Positions 1-5,683 of a stretch of 8,755 nt of DNA are shown piece after piece. A program made the translations under genes and the position numbers. The stretch covers positions 1-8,755 of the forward strand of contig NZ_CATWFF010000086.1 in NCBI RefSeq assembly GCF_958350005.1, in the 5' to 3' direction. The notes under the pieces were generated by a model, which was not told where the DNA came from, did no database searches, and saw only the letters and a list, made by a program, of their open reading frames with translations. Position 1 is the first letter of the stretch, and every line of letters starts with the position of its first letter. Source of the DNA: an uncultured Megasphaera sp. (GTDB lineage Bacteria; Bacillota; Negativicutes; Veillonellales; Megasphaeraceae).

Positions 1-11
1 GGTATCAGCAC

Positions 12-452
12 ATGGATCATATTGATGATAAGATTTTAACAATTTTAAAACGCAACGGGAAAGCTTCGGCAACGGAAATCAGCAAAGTTGTCGGATTGTC
101 CATTCCTGCTGTAGCAGAACGAATCCGCAAGATGGAACATGCCGGCATCATTGAAGGGTACGGTGCGAAGATTAGCCGCCGGAAAACAGGCTATAATGTG
201 ACGGCCTTCGTTATGGTAAATCTGGAACGGGCCGGCGATGTAGAAGAATTCCGGGAAAAAATCGTTCAGTTCCCTCAGGTTCTGGAGTGCCATCACGTCG
301 TTGGCGCCTTTGACTATCTTCTGAAAGTATTGGTTAAAACGCCGGATGACCTGGAAAAATTCCTTATGGATGAACTGAATGAAATTCCGACCGTTACGTC
401 GTCACAGACGTTTATGTGCCTGTCGACGCTGAAGGAAGAATGGAATGTGTAA
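12..452 (+). CDS. Lrp/AsnC family transcriptional regulator
   Basis: This 146-residue protein has the usual length and two-part build of Lrp/AsnC regulators. Residues 1-60 form a winged helix-turn-helix: the opening MDHIDDKIL matches the family's usual start, and residues 20-50 (ATEISKVVGLS, then a recognition helix with AVAERIRKME, then GIIEGY) are the DNA-binding unit. Residues 64-140 form the RAM/effector-binding domain, with the VVGAFDYLLKV segment (96-106) where family members usually bind amino acids. Such proteins act as dimers or octamers that sense amino acids or related metabolites; the ligand and targets here cannot be read from sequence. The ATG at 12 is only 11 bases from the edge, so its ribosome binding site is not clearly visible and the frame stays open to the edge, but the start fits the family. 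It converges on the ferredoxin-like gene and ends at a terminator. Confidence 0.93.
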   Translation: MDHIDDKILTILKRNGKASATEISKVVGLSIPAVAERIRKMEHAGIIEGYGAKISRRKTGYNVTAFVMVNLERAGDVEEFREKIVQFPQVLECHHVVGAFDYLLKVLVKTPDDLEKFLMDELNEIPTVTSSQTFMCLSTLKEEWNV

Positions 453-468
453 GGTCTGGTAAGGTGCG

Positions 469-516
469 AAAAGGGGGGTGCTGCAGCTGGTTGGATTTGC
501 AGCAACCCCCTTTTTT
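469..516 (+). terminator. Rho-independent terminator, probably shared by convergent genes
   Basis: The stem pairs 469-485 (AAAAGGGGGGTGCTGCA) with 498-514, with one G-A mismatch and a 12-nt loop, followed by TTTTTT at 511-516. It lies 17 nt after the Lrp stop codon. On the other strand the hairpin is preceded by A residues and would end in a short T run, so it may also stop the converging ferredoxin-like transcript. Confidence 0.85.
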
Positions 517-560
517 GTATTTATCAAAGAAATGAGTTTAGCCCAGATAGGTATATTGAG

Positions 561-1274
561 TTAAAACGAGCCTTCTTTTACCTGGCCGTTAATGGTAAGG
601 ACATGAACCTGCCAGGGAAGATGTTTGCCGCTTTGCGCCAGGGCCTTTTGGGCTGCCAGCTCCAGGCCGCCGCAGCAGGGTACTTCCATGCGGACGACCG
701 TCACATCGGCAATGGCATTTTGTCTGATAATTTCTGTCAGCTTTTCGGCATAGTCTGTTTCATCTAATTTGGGACAGCCAATGAGCGTAATGGCATTTTT
801 CATGAAATCTTCATGAAACGAAGCGTATGCATAGGCTGTGCAGTCTGCAGCAATAAGCAGATGGGCTCCGTCGAAGTATTCCGTTTTGACAGGGACCAAC
901 TTAATTTGTACAGGCCACTGACGGAGCTGCGACGGCCCTTTTTTCGGGCACGATGAGGCGGACTGTGTCGGTGCAGACGGTGTCACCGTGCGGGCCTGAC
1001 TGCCAGGACAGACCGGCTTTTTATATTCCCGTCCCTGGGCTTTCATGTTGGCTTTTACTGCTTCTTCGTCATAAGCGACTGTGTCCTTTTCGATGAAACT
1101 GATGGCGTCAGTCGGACAATGGGGCAGACAGTCTCCCAGGCCGTCGCAGTAATCGTCGCGCATGAGCCGGGCTTTTCCTTCTACGATGGCAATGGCTCCT
1201 TCATGACAGGCTGCTGCACAGGCGCCGCAGCCATTGCAGGCATCGGTATCAATGTGAATAATTCGTCGGATCAT
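561..1274 (-). CDS. 4Fe-4S ferredoxin-domain protein with Cys-rich C-terminal domain
   Basis: A 237-residue soluble iron-sulfur protein. The N-terminal ferredoxin module has one canonical motif, C13-x2-C16-x2-C19-x3-C23. A second, degenerate motif follows, with C43, C49 and C53 followed by Pro; the expected second cysteine is Leu46. A low-complexity linker (about 85-120; CPGS at 89-92) leads to a C-terminal domain with separate cysteines: DCTAYAY (C145), IGCPKLD (C167) and PCCGG (C200, C201). From memory this arrangement occurs in ferredoxin-like proteins of clostridia and other strict anaerobes, often beside a Crp/Fnr regulator, but I know of no proven reaction; electron transfer or redox sensing is an inference. 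The start at 1274 is fixed by AAGGAGGT at 1281-1288, 6 nt upstream. It is divergent from the Crp/Fnr gene and probably controlled by it through the palindrome at 1344-1357. Confidence 0.88.
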   Translation of the reverse strand: MIRRIIHIDTDACNGCGACAAACHEGAIAIVEGKARLMRDDYCDGLGDCLPHCPTDAISFIEKDTVAYDEEAVKANMKAQGREYKKPVCPGSQARTVTPSAPTQSASSCPKKGPSQLRQWPVQIKLVPVKTEYFDGAHLLIAADCTAYAYASFHEDFMKNAITLIGCPKLDETDYAEKLTEIIRQNAIADVTVVRMEVPCCGGLELAAQKALAQSGKHLPWQVHVLTINGQVKEGSF

Positions 1275-1310
1275 ACAGGGACCTCCTTGTCAGAACATAG
1301 ATTAGTAGTG

Positions 1311-1344
1311 AGTATAGTATACAGGCTGGGACTGCCTGTGTCCG
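1311..1344 (-). promoter_or_regulatory. Predicted promoter of the ferredoxin-like gene
   Basis: On the minus strand two overlapping TATACT hexamers occupy 1321-1316 and 1316-1311. Using the first, the start of transcription would be near 1309 and the -35 hexamer at 1344-1339 reads CGGACA, a weak match to TTGACA. A weak -35 with a regulator palindrome partly covering it is typical of activator-dependent promoters. The prediction rests on sequence only. Confidence 0.5.
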
Positions 1345-1357
1345 TTGTTTTTACAAC
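1344..1357. promoter_or_regulatory. FNR/CRP-type palindromic operator GTTGT-TTTT-ACAAC
   Basis: A perfect inverted repeat with 5-bp arms (1344-1348 and 1353-1357) and a 4-bp centre has the same architecture as the E. coli FNR box TTGAT-N4-ATCAA. Its centre at 1350.5 lies 41.5 bp from the predicted ferredoxin transcription start at 1309, the standard class II activator position. It is also 15 bp before the ATG of the Crp/Fnr gene, so autoregulation is possible. That the neighbouring Crp/Fnr protein binds it is an inference. Confidence 0.6.
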
Positions 1358-1371
1358 ACGAGAGGAATCAA

Positions 1372-2052
1372 ATGAATACGTATGTATCTGCATTATGCCA
1401 ATCTCCGCTGTGTACAGGAATGGCGCCGGACGAAATTGCTGCCTTGTGGAATGACCTGCGCTCCCATCGCCGCCAGTACAGGAGAGGAGAATTTATATTT
1501 TTTGCCGGCCAGGAAATACGGCAGCTGGCTGTTGTGCTGTCCGGTACGGTACATCTTGTACAGGAAGATTACTGGGGAAACCGCAACATTCTCGCCCAGG
1601 TTCGGTCAGGGGCCATGTTTGCCGAAGCCTTTGCCTGTCTGCCTCACTGCCGGTCTACTGTCGATGCCCTGGCCGTAGACGATGTGGAACTTATCGCCAT
1701 TGACGTGGCCAGTATCTTGTCAGGCCGAACTGTTCCGGAATCAGTTCAGGCAAAAGCAGCGGCGAATTTGCTGGCCATTCTGGCAGAGCGCAACGTCATG
1801 CTTACAGAGAAGATTCGTTACTTGTCGCAGCGCTCGACCCGGCAAAAACTGATGTTTTATCTGTCTGATGAAGCGGCCCGCCAGGGGAGCCCGTCCTTTG
1901 TGCTGCCCTTTAACCGGCAGGAACTGGCTGACTATTTATCAGTAGACCGCAGCGCCATGTCGGCAGAACTGAGCCGCATGAAAAAAGAAGGACTGCTGGA
2001 GTACGAGAAAAATCACTTTGTACTCCATGCCCTGTCGTCCAATCGTTCCTGA
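1372..2052 (+). CDS. Crp/Fnr family transcriptional regulator
   Basis: From the ATG at 1372 the protein is 226 residues, normal for the family. AGAGGA at 1361-1366, 5 nt upstream, supports this start over an upstream in-frame TTG at 1345 that has no ribosome binding site and lies inside the palindrome. Residues about 15-115 form the cyclic-nucleotide-binding-like beta-barrel (RRGEFIFFAGQ, then LSGTVHLVQ). A long dimer helix spans about 125-150. The Crp-type helix-turn-helix lies at 157-218, with FNRQELADYLSVDRSAMSAE at 180-199. Four cysteines (C9, C14, C89, C93) do not match E. coli FNR spacing, so a cluster or other redox sensor is possible but unproven. Aligned with FNR, the recognition-helix residues are Ser194, Ser197 and Ala198 rather than Glu, Ser and Arg, so a site other than TTGAT is expected. 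It is divergent from the ferredoxin-like gene, its likely target. Confidence 0.92.
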   Translation: MNTYVSALCQSPLCTGMAPDEIAALWNDLRSHRRQYRRGEFIFFAGQEIRQLAVVLSGTVHLVQEDYWGNRNILAQVRSGAMFAEAFACLPHCRSTVDALAVDDVELIAIDVASILSGRTVPESVQAKAAANLLAILAERNVMLTEKIRYLSQRSTRQKLMFYLSDEAARQGSPSFVLPFNRQELADYLSVDRSAMSAELSRMKKEGLLEYEKNHFVLHALSSNRS

Positions 2053-2127
2053 CCGTTTCCTGTCAGATAAAACGGTATTCACGTTCTGACGTCAGCAGCC
2101 TGATATTTGTATAGAGACGCTGGTAAT

Positions 2128-2163
2128 AAAAAAGGATGCCTTGTCTTACGGCATCCTTTTTTT
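2128..2163. terminator. Bidirectional terminator between Crp/Fnr gene and ribBA
   Basis: A perfect stem pairs AAAAAAGGATGCC (2128-2140) with GGCATCCTTTTTT (2150-2162) around a 9-nt loop. A-rich on the left and T-rich on the right, it works as an intrinsic terminator in both directions, ending the Crp/Fnr transcript from the left and the ribBA transcript from the right (ribBA stops at 2172). Confidence 0.9.
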
Positions 2164-2171
2164 GCTGCTGC

Positions 2172-3389
2172 TTAGTGTAAATGGGGGAGAATGTGTCCCA
2201 TTTTGTTCTTTTTCGTTTCCAAGTAGAATTCGTCAAATTTCTGTGCTTTCATTTCAATGGGGACCCGTTCGACAATTTCTACGCCAAAGCCTTCAAGACC
2301 ATAGATTTTTTCCGGGTTGTTCGTCAGCAGACGAAGTTCCTTGGCTCCCAGGTCTTGCAGAATCTGTGCGCCAATCCAGTATTCCCGCAGGTCCGGCGCA
2401 AAGCCCAGTTTTTCATTGGCTTCGACTGTGTCATAGCCCTGTTCCTGAAGCACATAGGCCTTGAGTTTGTTAATCAGGCCAATGCCGCGGCCTTCCTGGC
2501 GCATGTACAGGAGAACGCCGCGGCCTTCAGCGTTAATCTGGGTCATGGCAGCAGCCAGCTGTTCGCCGCAGTCGCAGCGGCGCGAGCCGAAGACGTCGCC
2601 AGTCAGGCATTCGGAGTGAACCCGGCAGAGCAGATTTTTGCCGTCGCCAATATCGCCTTTGACCAGAGCGACGTGGTGTTCGCCTGTCAGGTCGTTAATA
2701 TAGCCGTAAATGCGGAATTCGCCGAATTTCGTCGGCATTTTGGCAACGGCTTCGCGGATGACGTGTTTGTCATGACGGCGGCAGTAGTTCTGCAGATCGT
2801 GAATGGTAATGAATTTGAGGTCGTATTTATCGGCAATGTCCCAAAGCTGCGGCGTCTGCATCATCGTGCCGTCATCGGCCATGATTTCGCAGCACAGGCC
2901 AACCTGTGTCAGTCCGGCCAGGCGCATGAGATCGACTGTAGCTTCTGTATGGCCATTGCGGGTCAGAACACCGCCCCGTTTGGCAATGAGGGGGAACATG
3001 TGGCCAGGACGGCGGAAATCTTCCGGACGGGCTGCGGCTTCCGTGCATTTGCGGGCTGTCAGGGCCCGTTCGACGGCGGAAATGCCGGTCGTCGTGTCGA
3101 CGTGATCGATGGAGACCGTAAAGGCCGTTTCGTGATTGTCCGTGTTATGGCTTACCATAGGCGACAAGTTGAGCTTGTTAGCATATTCAATGCTCATGGG
3201 CATACAGATGAGTCCCTTGCCGTGGGTGGCCATGAAATTCATGTTTTCTGTCGTGCAGTATTGGGCGGCGCAGATGAAGTCTCCTTCATTTTCCCGGTCC
3301 GGATCATCTGTCACGATAATGATGCGGCCAGAACGCAGTTCTTCAATGGCTTCTTCTACAGTATTAAATGTTCTCTTTTCGTTTGTCAT
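2172..3389 (-). CDS. ribBA: Bifunctional DHBP synthase / GTP cyclohydrolase II
   Basis: A 405-residue cytoplasmic enzyme of riboflavin synthesis supplying both starting intermediates. The RibB half (1-205) makes 3,4-dihydroxy-2-butanone 4-phosphate from ribulose 5-phosphate; visible are the acidic metal/substrate loop DDPDRENEGDF (28-38) and the NGHTEA motif (145-150). The RibA half (207-400) opens the GTP ring; it shows the zinc site HSEC and RRCDCG (C261, C272, C274) and the GTP-binding RQEGRGIGL (297-305). Length and key residues are complete. The ATG at 3389 is chosen over an in-frame ATG 13 codons upstream because AGGAGGG (3402-3396) lies 6 nt before it and the upstream ATG would lie inside the leader hairpin. 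An FMN riboswitch in the leader implies flavin feedback. No other rib genes are in the window, so ribBA stands apart or is served by a remote rib operon. Confidence 0.97.
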   Translation of the reverse strand: MTNEKRTFNTVEEAIEELRSGRIIIVTDDPDRENEGDFICAAQYCTTENMNFMATHGKGLICMPMSIEYANKLNLSPMVSHNTDNHETAFTVSIDHVDTTTGISAVERALTARKCTEAAARPEDFRRPGHMFPLIAKRGGVLTRNGHTEATVDLMRLAGLTQVGLCCEIMADDGTMMQTPQLWDIADKYDLKFITIHDLQNYCRRHDKHVIREAVAKMPTKFGEFRIYGYINDLTGEHHVALVKGDIGDGKNLLCRVHSECLTGDVFGSRRCDCGEQLAAAMTQINAEGRGVLLYMRQEGRGIGLINKLKAYVLQEQGYDTVEANEKLGFAPDLREYWIGAQILQDLGAKELRLLTNNPEKIYGLEGFGVEIVERVPIEMKAQKFDEFYLETKKNKMGHILPHLH

Positions 3390-3410
3390 GGTAAACCCTC
3401 CTGAATATAG

Positions 3411-3448
3411 AAAGCCCTGATGCTGCACAAGGCAGGTATCAGGGCTTT
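3411..3448 (-). promoter_or_regulatory. Riboswitch expression-platform hairpin (probable terminator)
   Basis: In the ribBA leader RNA, AAAGCCCTGAT (3448-3438) pairs perfectly with ATCAGGGCTTT (3421-3411). An inner CTGC/GCAG helix caps it, giving a stable hairpin of about 15 bp. It is followed by CTATATT, an interrupted U-rich tract, and then directly by the ribosome binding site (3402-3396). This suits FMN-dependent transcription termination, although the imperfect U tract and closeness to the Shine-Dalgarno leave translational control possible. Confidence 0.65.
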
Positions 3449-3468
3449 TAATGACAATATACTATAGC

Positions 3469-3488
3469 CTGCTGCCAGAAGACAGCAG
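3469..3488 (-). promoter_or_regulatory. Small hairpin between FMN aptamer and terminator, possible switching element
   Basis: Reading the leader RNA, CTGCTGTC (3488-3481) pairs with GGCAGCAG (3476-3469) around a 4-nt loop, with one G-U pair. Its top, TCTTCT (3482-3477), is also complementary to AGAAGA (3502-3497) in the 3' strand of the aptamer's P1 helix. Forming one structure would disrupt the other, as expected for an antiterminator element. Confidence 0.45.
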
Positions 3489-3495
3489 TTCTCGT

Positions 3496-3619
3496 ATCTT
3501 CTTCCATCCAGACTGTACTGTCGGTTTTGGAATTGCACCAAATCACGAGTCAGAGACTCTTACGCCGTAGCGTTCGCGGACTATACCGCCGGTCGGGAAT
3601 TGCACCCTGCCCTGAAGAT
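3496..3619 (-). ncRNA. FMN riboswitch (RFN element) aptamer
   Basis: The minus strand shows the highly conserved RFN signature: P1 closes by ATCTTC (3619-3614) pairing with GAAGAT (3501-3496). Inside are GGGCAGGGTG, AATTCCCGACCGGCGGT and AGTCCGCGA, and the 3' part reads GTCTGGATGGAAGAAGAT. At 124 nt it is of usual size and looks complete. It binds flavin mononucleotide and in known cases shuts down riboflavin genes when FMN is plentiful. The regulated gene is ribBA, whose start codon lies about 105 nt downstream. Confidence 0.96.
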
Positions 3620-3637
3620 AAGAAATGTACGCTATTT

Positions 3638-3666
3638 ATTATACACATAATGCATGTATATGGCAA
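3638..3666 (-). promoter_or_regulatory. Promoter of the riboswitch-ribBA transcript
   Basis: On the minus strand TTGCCA (3666-3661) and a perfect TATAAT (3643-3638) are separated by 17 bp, one mismatch from the housekeeping sigma consensus. Transcription would start near 3631, 12 nt before the aptamer. The -35 lies just after the glcD stop codon. I see no terminator between glcD and this promoter, so some read-through from glcD is possible. Confidence 0.8.
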
Positions 3667-3669
3667 GGC

Positions 3670-5076
3670 TTAGGGCACATCAAAAATTTTTCCCGGATTG
3701 AGAATATTATTGGGGTCCCAGGCCATTTTAATGCCTTTCATCATGGCCAGTTCATCAGGATTGGTAAATTCTTCCATCAGATGCTTGCGTTTGCTGCCAA
3801 TGCCGTGTTCGCCGGACAGCCGTCCGCCATGGGCATAAATAAAGGCGTACAGCTCCTGCTGGTTCTGCTGAATCCGCTGCATCCAGTCTTCATACGAAGC
3901 ATCTTCATTTTTCAGAATATTGAGGTGAATATTGCCGTCGCCGGCATGGCTGGCAATGCGGGTAATGAGATTGTATTTCGTGGCCAGCCGCAGGATTTCA
4001 TCGAGCAGCAGCGGTTCCTGATCGACAGGGACGACGACGTCTTCCTTGCTGACAATGAGGCTTTCGGCGCGTACTGCTTCAGCAAAGGCCTTGCGGGCCT
4101 GCCAGATCTTATTGTGGTCGGCGACGAGAACGGAAGAGGCTCCGTTTTCCGTGCAGATTTCGTCCAGCGTTACGGCTTTGTCATCCAGGTCATCTTCACT
4201 GGTTCCTTCCACTTCGACAATGAGATAGTTGCCGCCGTCACTGCTGCCCTGCAGGGTTTCGTTCAAATAGGATTCTACCGATTTGATCGTAATATTATCC
4301 ATAAATTCGACACACGTCGGCATAATACCGGCTTTAATGAGCTTGTTTACCGTGCCGATAGCCTGTTCCCGGTCCTGGTAAATAGCCAGCAGATCGAGGG
4401 TGTACTTAGGCTTGGGCAGGAGTTTGACCGTTGCCTGCGTAATGATGCCCAGCGTCCCTTCTGAGCCGATGACCAGCTGATCCAGGCAGTACCCTGTAGA
4501 CTGCTTCTGCAGGCGGGCGCCGAGATGGACGATTTTTCCTGTCGGGCTGACGACTTCAATGGCATATACCTGATGCCGTGTCGTCCCGTATTTGACGGCC
4601 CGGTTGCCGCCGGCATTGGTGGCAATGTTGCCGCCAATAAAGCAGGAATCGCCGCTGCAGGGGTCACCGGCATAGAACAGGCCCTTCTTTTCAGCTGCTT
4701 CCTGCAGATCTGACGTGCGGACGCCTGGTTCAACGACGGCGTACAGGTTTTCTTCGTTAATTTCAACGATGTGGTTCATCTTTTCCAGGGACAGGACGAT
4801 GCCGCCGTAAATGGGCACGGCGCCGCAGGCAAGACCCGTTCCGGCACCGCGGGGGACGACGGGAAAGTGATATTCATTGGCCAGGCGCATGACGGCGGCA
4901 ACCTGGTCAGCTGTTTCGGCAAATACGACGGCTTCCGGCATATGATGGTATGCCGGGTCCGTTACTTCGTCGTGGGAATAGGGCTGCAGCAGATCGCTGT
5001 CAGTCAGTACATTTTTAGCACCTACAGCCTCTTTCAGTTTTTCCAGCACAGGGCCGGTAATTGGTTCGTATTTCAT
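3670..5076 (-). CDS. glcD: FAD-linked 2-hydroxyacid dehydrogenase (GlcD/D-lactate dehydrogenase type)
   Basis: A 468-residue flavoprotein of the GlcD/D-LDH family that oxidises a 2-hydroxyacid such as D-lactate or glycolate to the 2-oxoacid. The FAD-binding PCMH domain (about 45-220) contains VVPRGAGTGLACGAVP (73-88), GDPCSGDSCFIGG (137-149) and NIATNAGGNRAVKYGTTR (150-167). The C-terminal FAD-oxidase domain (about 222-465) contains SHAGDGNIHLN (H377, H384) and SGEHGIG (E423, H424), corresponding to the metal ligands and catalytic His of zinc-dependent D-2-hydroxyacid dehydrogenases. From general knowledge, Megasphaera elsdenii D-lactate dehydrogenase is such a zinc flavoprotein and passes electrons to an electron-transferring flavoprotein. 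No etfAB, glcE/F, lutABC or permease gene is adjacent, so substrate and acceptor stay inferred. The start is fixed by GGGAGGG at 5090-5084, 7 nt away. No signal peptide or membrane segment is seen. Confidence 0.93.
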   Translation of the reverse strand: MKYEPITGPVLEKLKEAVGAKNVLTDSDLLQPYSHDEVTDPAYHHMPEAVVFAETADQVAAVMRLANEYHFPVVPRGAGTGLACGAVPIYGGIVLSLEKMNHIVEINEENLYAVVEPGVRTSDLQEAAEKKGLFYAGDPCSGDSCFIGGNIATNAGGNRAVKYGTTRHQVYAIEVVSPTGKIVHLGARLQKQSTGYCLDQLVIGSEGTLGIITQATVKLLPKPKYTLDLLAIYQDREQAIGTVNKLIKAGIMPTCVEFMDNITIKSVESYLNETLQGSSDGGNYLIVEVEGTSEDDLDDKAVTLDEICTENGASSVLVADHNKIWQARKAFAEAVRAESLIVSKEDVVVPVDQEPLLLDEILRLATKYNLITRIASHAGDGNIHLNILKNEDASYEDWMQRIQQNQQELYAFIYAHGGRLSGEHGIGSKRKHLMEEFTNPDELAMMKGIKMAWDPNNILNPGKIFDVP

Positions 5077-5132
5077 CAGGAAACCCTCCCTAGTTTTTAC
5101 AGCGTTAGAGTCAATGATTGCATATCTTCTTT

Positions 5133-5161
5133 ATTATATAGTGGCTTTGCTGATTTTTAAA
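5133..5161 (-). promoter_or_regulatory. Predicted promoter of glcD
   Basis: On the minus strand TATAAT (5138-5133) is preceded after 17 bp by TTTAAA (5161-5156), giving a start near 5126 and a leader of about 50 nt. The -35 box is overlapped by the left arm of the inverted repeat at 5158-5184, so binding there would probably affect this promoter. Confidence 0.6.
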
Positions 5162-5184
5162 GGGAGAAACAGAAAATCCCTTTA
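5158..5184. repeat. Inverted repeat TAAAGGGA-N11-TCCCTTTA in divergent promoter region
   Basis: Two perfect 8-bp arms (5158-5165 and 5177-5184) separated by 11 bp lie midway between glcD and divIC. The left arm overlaps the predicted -35 of glcD and the right arm overlaps the predicted -35 of divIC, so it could be an operator for a dimeric regulator. No binding protein can be named. Confidence 0.55.
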
Positions 5185-5209
5185 TATTAGTGCTGATTCC
5201 ATGTATACT
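5181..5209 (+). promoter_or_regulatory. Predicted promoter of divIC
   Basis: TTTATA (5181-5186) and TATACT (5204-5209) are separated by 17 bp, which would start RNA near 5216, about 36 nt before the divIC ATG. The -35 is weak and overlaps an arm of the inverted repeat. Confidence 0.5.
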
Positions 5210-5251
5210 ACTAGTAACAGAAAGATAACGTATGTACGAAAGGAGTTTGTC

Positions 5252-5563
5252 ATGACGGAAATGACGCGCCCTGTGCGGCGGCGGAAACGGAAAAAGCAGC
5301 GTTCCTCCCCGGGAGTCTACAGGCTTCTGCTCATTCTCATTATCCTGTTCGGCGTCCTGTTTCTGGGCAACCGGGTCTATGAGTTGTGGCAGATTCACAA
5401 AGACATGGAACAGACGCTGCAGCAGAAAGAAAAGCTGCTCACCGAGAATCAGACACTGGAAGCCCGCAAAGAAACGCTGAACCAGCCGGAAGAAGTGGCC
5501 AAACTGGCACGGGAACGGTTTGGACTGGCTATGCCCGGGGAAATCCCGTATAAGAGGAAATAA
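5252..5563 (+). CDS. divIC: DivIC/FtsB-type septum formation initiator protein
   Basis: A 103-residue bitopic membrane protein of the cell-division machinery, which in known systems works with FtsL and FtsQ/DivIB. Residues 1-20 are very basic (RRRKRKKQR, 9-17), marking the cytoplasmic end. One membrane segment runs from about 23 to 45, and a coiled coil follows at about 46-78 (KDMEQTLQQKEKLLTENQ). The family's C-terminal signature is then seen: EEVAKLARERFGLAMPGEIP (80-99). The ATG at 5252 is chosen because AAAGGAG (5239-5245) lies 6 nt upstream; an in-frame ATG at 5114 would add 46 unlikely residues across the promoter region. The neighbour yabR and the later tilS-hpt match the Bacillus subtilis order divIC-yabR-(...)-tilS-hprT-ftsH, which supports DivIC over a generic FtsB name. 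Confidence 0.9.
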   Translation: MTEMTRPVRRRKRKKQRSSPGVYRLLLILIILFGVLFLGNRVYELWQIHKDMEQTLQQKEKLLTENQTLEARKETLNQPEEVAKLARERFGLAMPGEIPYKRK

Positions 5564-5600
5564 AATTCCATGGGCCAGAAAGAATTCCTGCTAATTTCGA

Positions 5601-5629
5601 TTGAATTTTTTCTCATTTATAGGTATAAT
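5601..5629 (+). promoter_or_regulatory. Promoter of yabR
   Basis: TTGAAT (5601-5606) and a perfect TATAAT (5624-5629) are spaced 17 bp apart, predicting a start near 5636 and a leader of about 48 nt before the yabR ATG. It lies in the 120-bp gap after divIC, so yabR can be transcribed independently of divIC. I see no terminator between the two genes. Confidence 0.8.
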
Positions 5630-5663
5630 ACGTTTATACGCGTTATCAGCAAGGCAAGAACAT

Positions 5664-5682
5664 AAGGAGGATTATGAAGTAG
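5664..5682 (+). promoter_or_regulatory. Strong Shine-Dalgarno followed by a two-codon ORF (Met-Lys-stop) before yabR
   Basis: AAGGAGG at 5664-5670 is followed 3 nt later by ATG AAG TAG (5674-5682). The yabR ATG then starts at 5684, one base after that stop and 13 nt from the Shine-Dalgarno, which is longer than the 5-7 nt seen for neighbouring genes. Either the Shine-Dalgarno serves yabR at long range, or the minimal ORF is translated and yabR by reinitiation. Confidence 0.5.
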
Positions 5683-5683
5683 C

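Noticed and set aside
1321..1339. Inverted repeat ACAGGC-N7-GCCTGT in the Crp/Fnr-ferredoxin spacer
   Set aside because: It is perfect but short (6 bp) and matches no regulator site I know; the adjacent 5-4-5 box explains the region better. It could still be a second operator.
1345..1371. Upstream TTG start extending the Crp/Fnr protein by 9 residues
   Set aside because: No ribosome binding site precedes it, and it falls inside the palindrome; the ATG at 1372 has a good Shine-Dalgarno.
2181..3404. A 407-codon open frame on the + strand opposite ribBA
   Set aside because: It lies wholly antisense to an unmistakable ribBA gene and its riboswitch-side leader, lacks recognisable domains, and reflects codon bias of the true gene.
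3640..3660. TATACA-N9-TGTATA repeat in the ribBA promoter spacer
   Set aside because: Six AT-rich base pairs are easily found by chance, and the promoter and riboswitch already explain this stretch.
3625..4464. A 279-codon open frame on the + strand opposite glcD
   Set aside because: It is antisense to conserved glcD motifs, has no ribosome binding site and starts in the ribBA promoter region.
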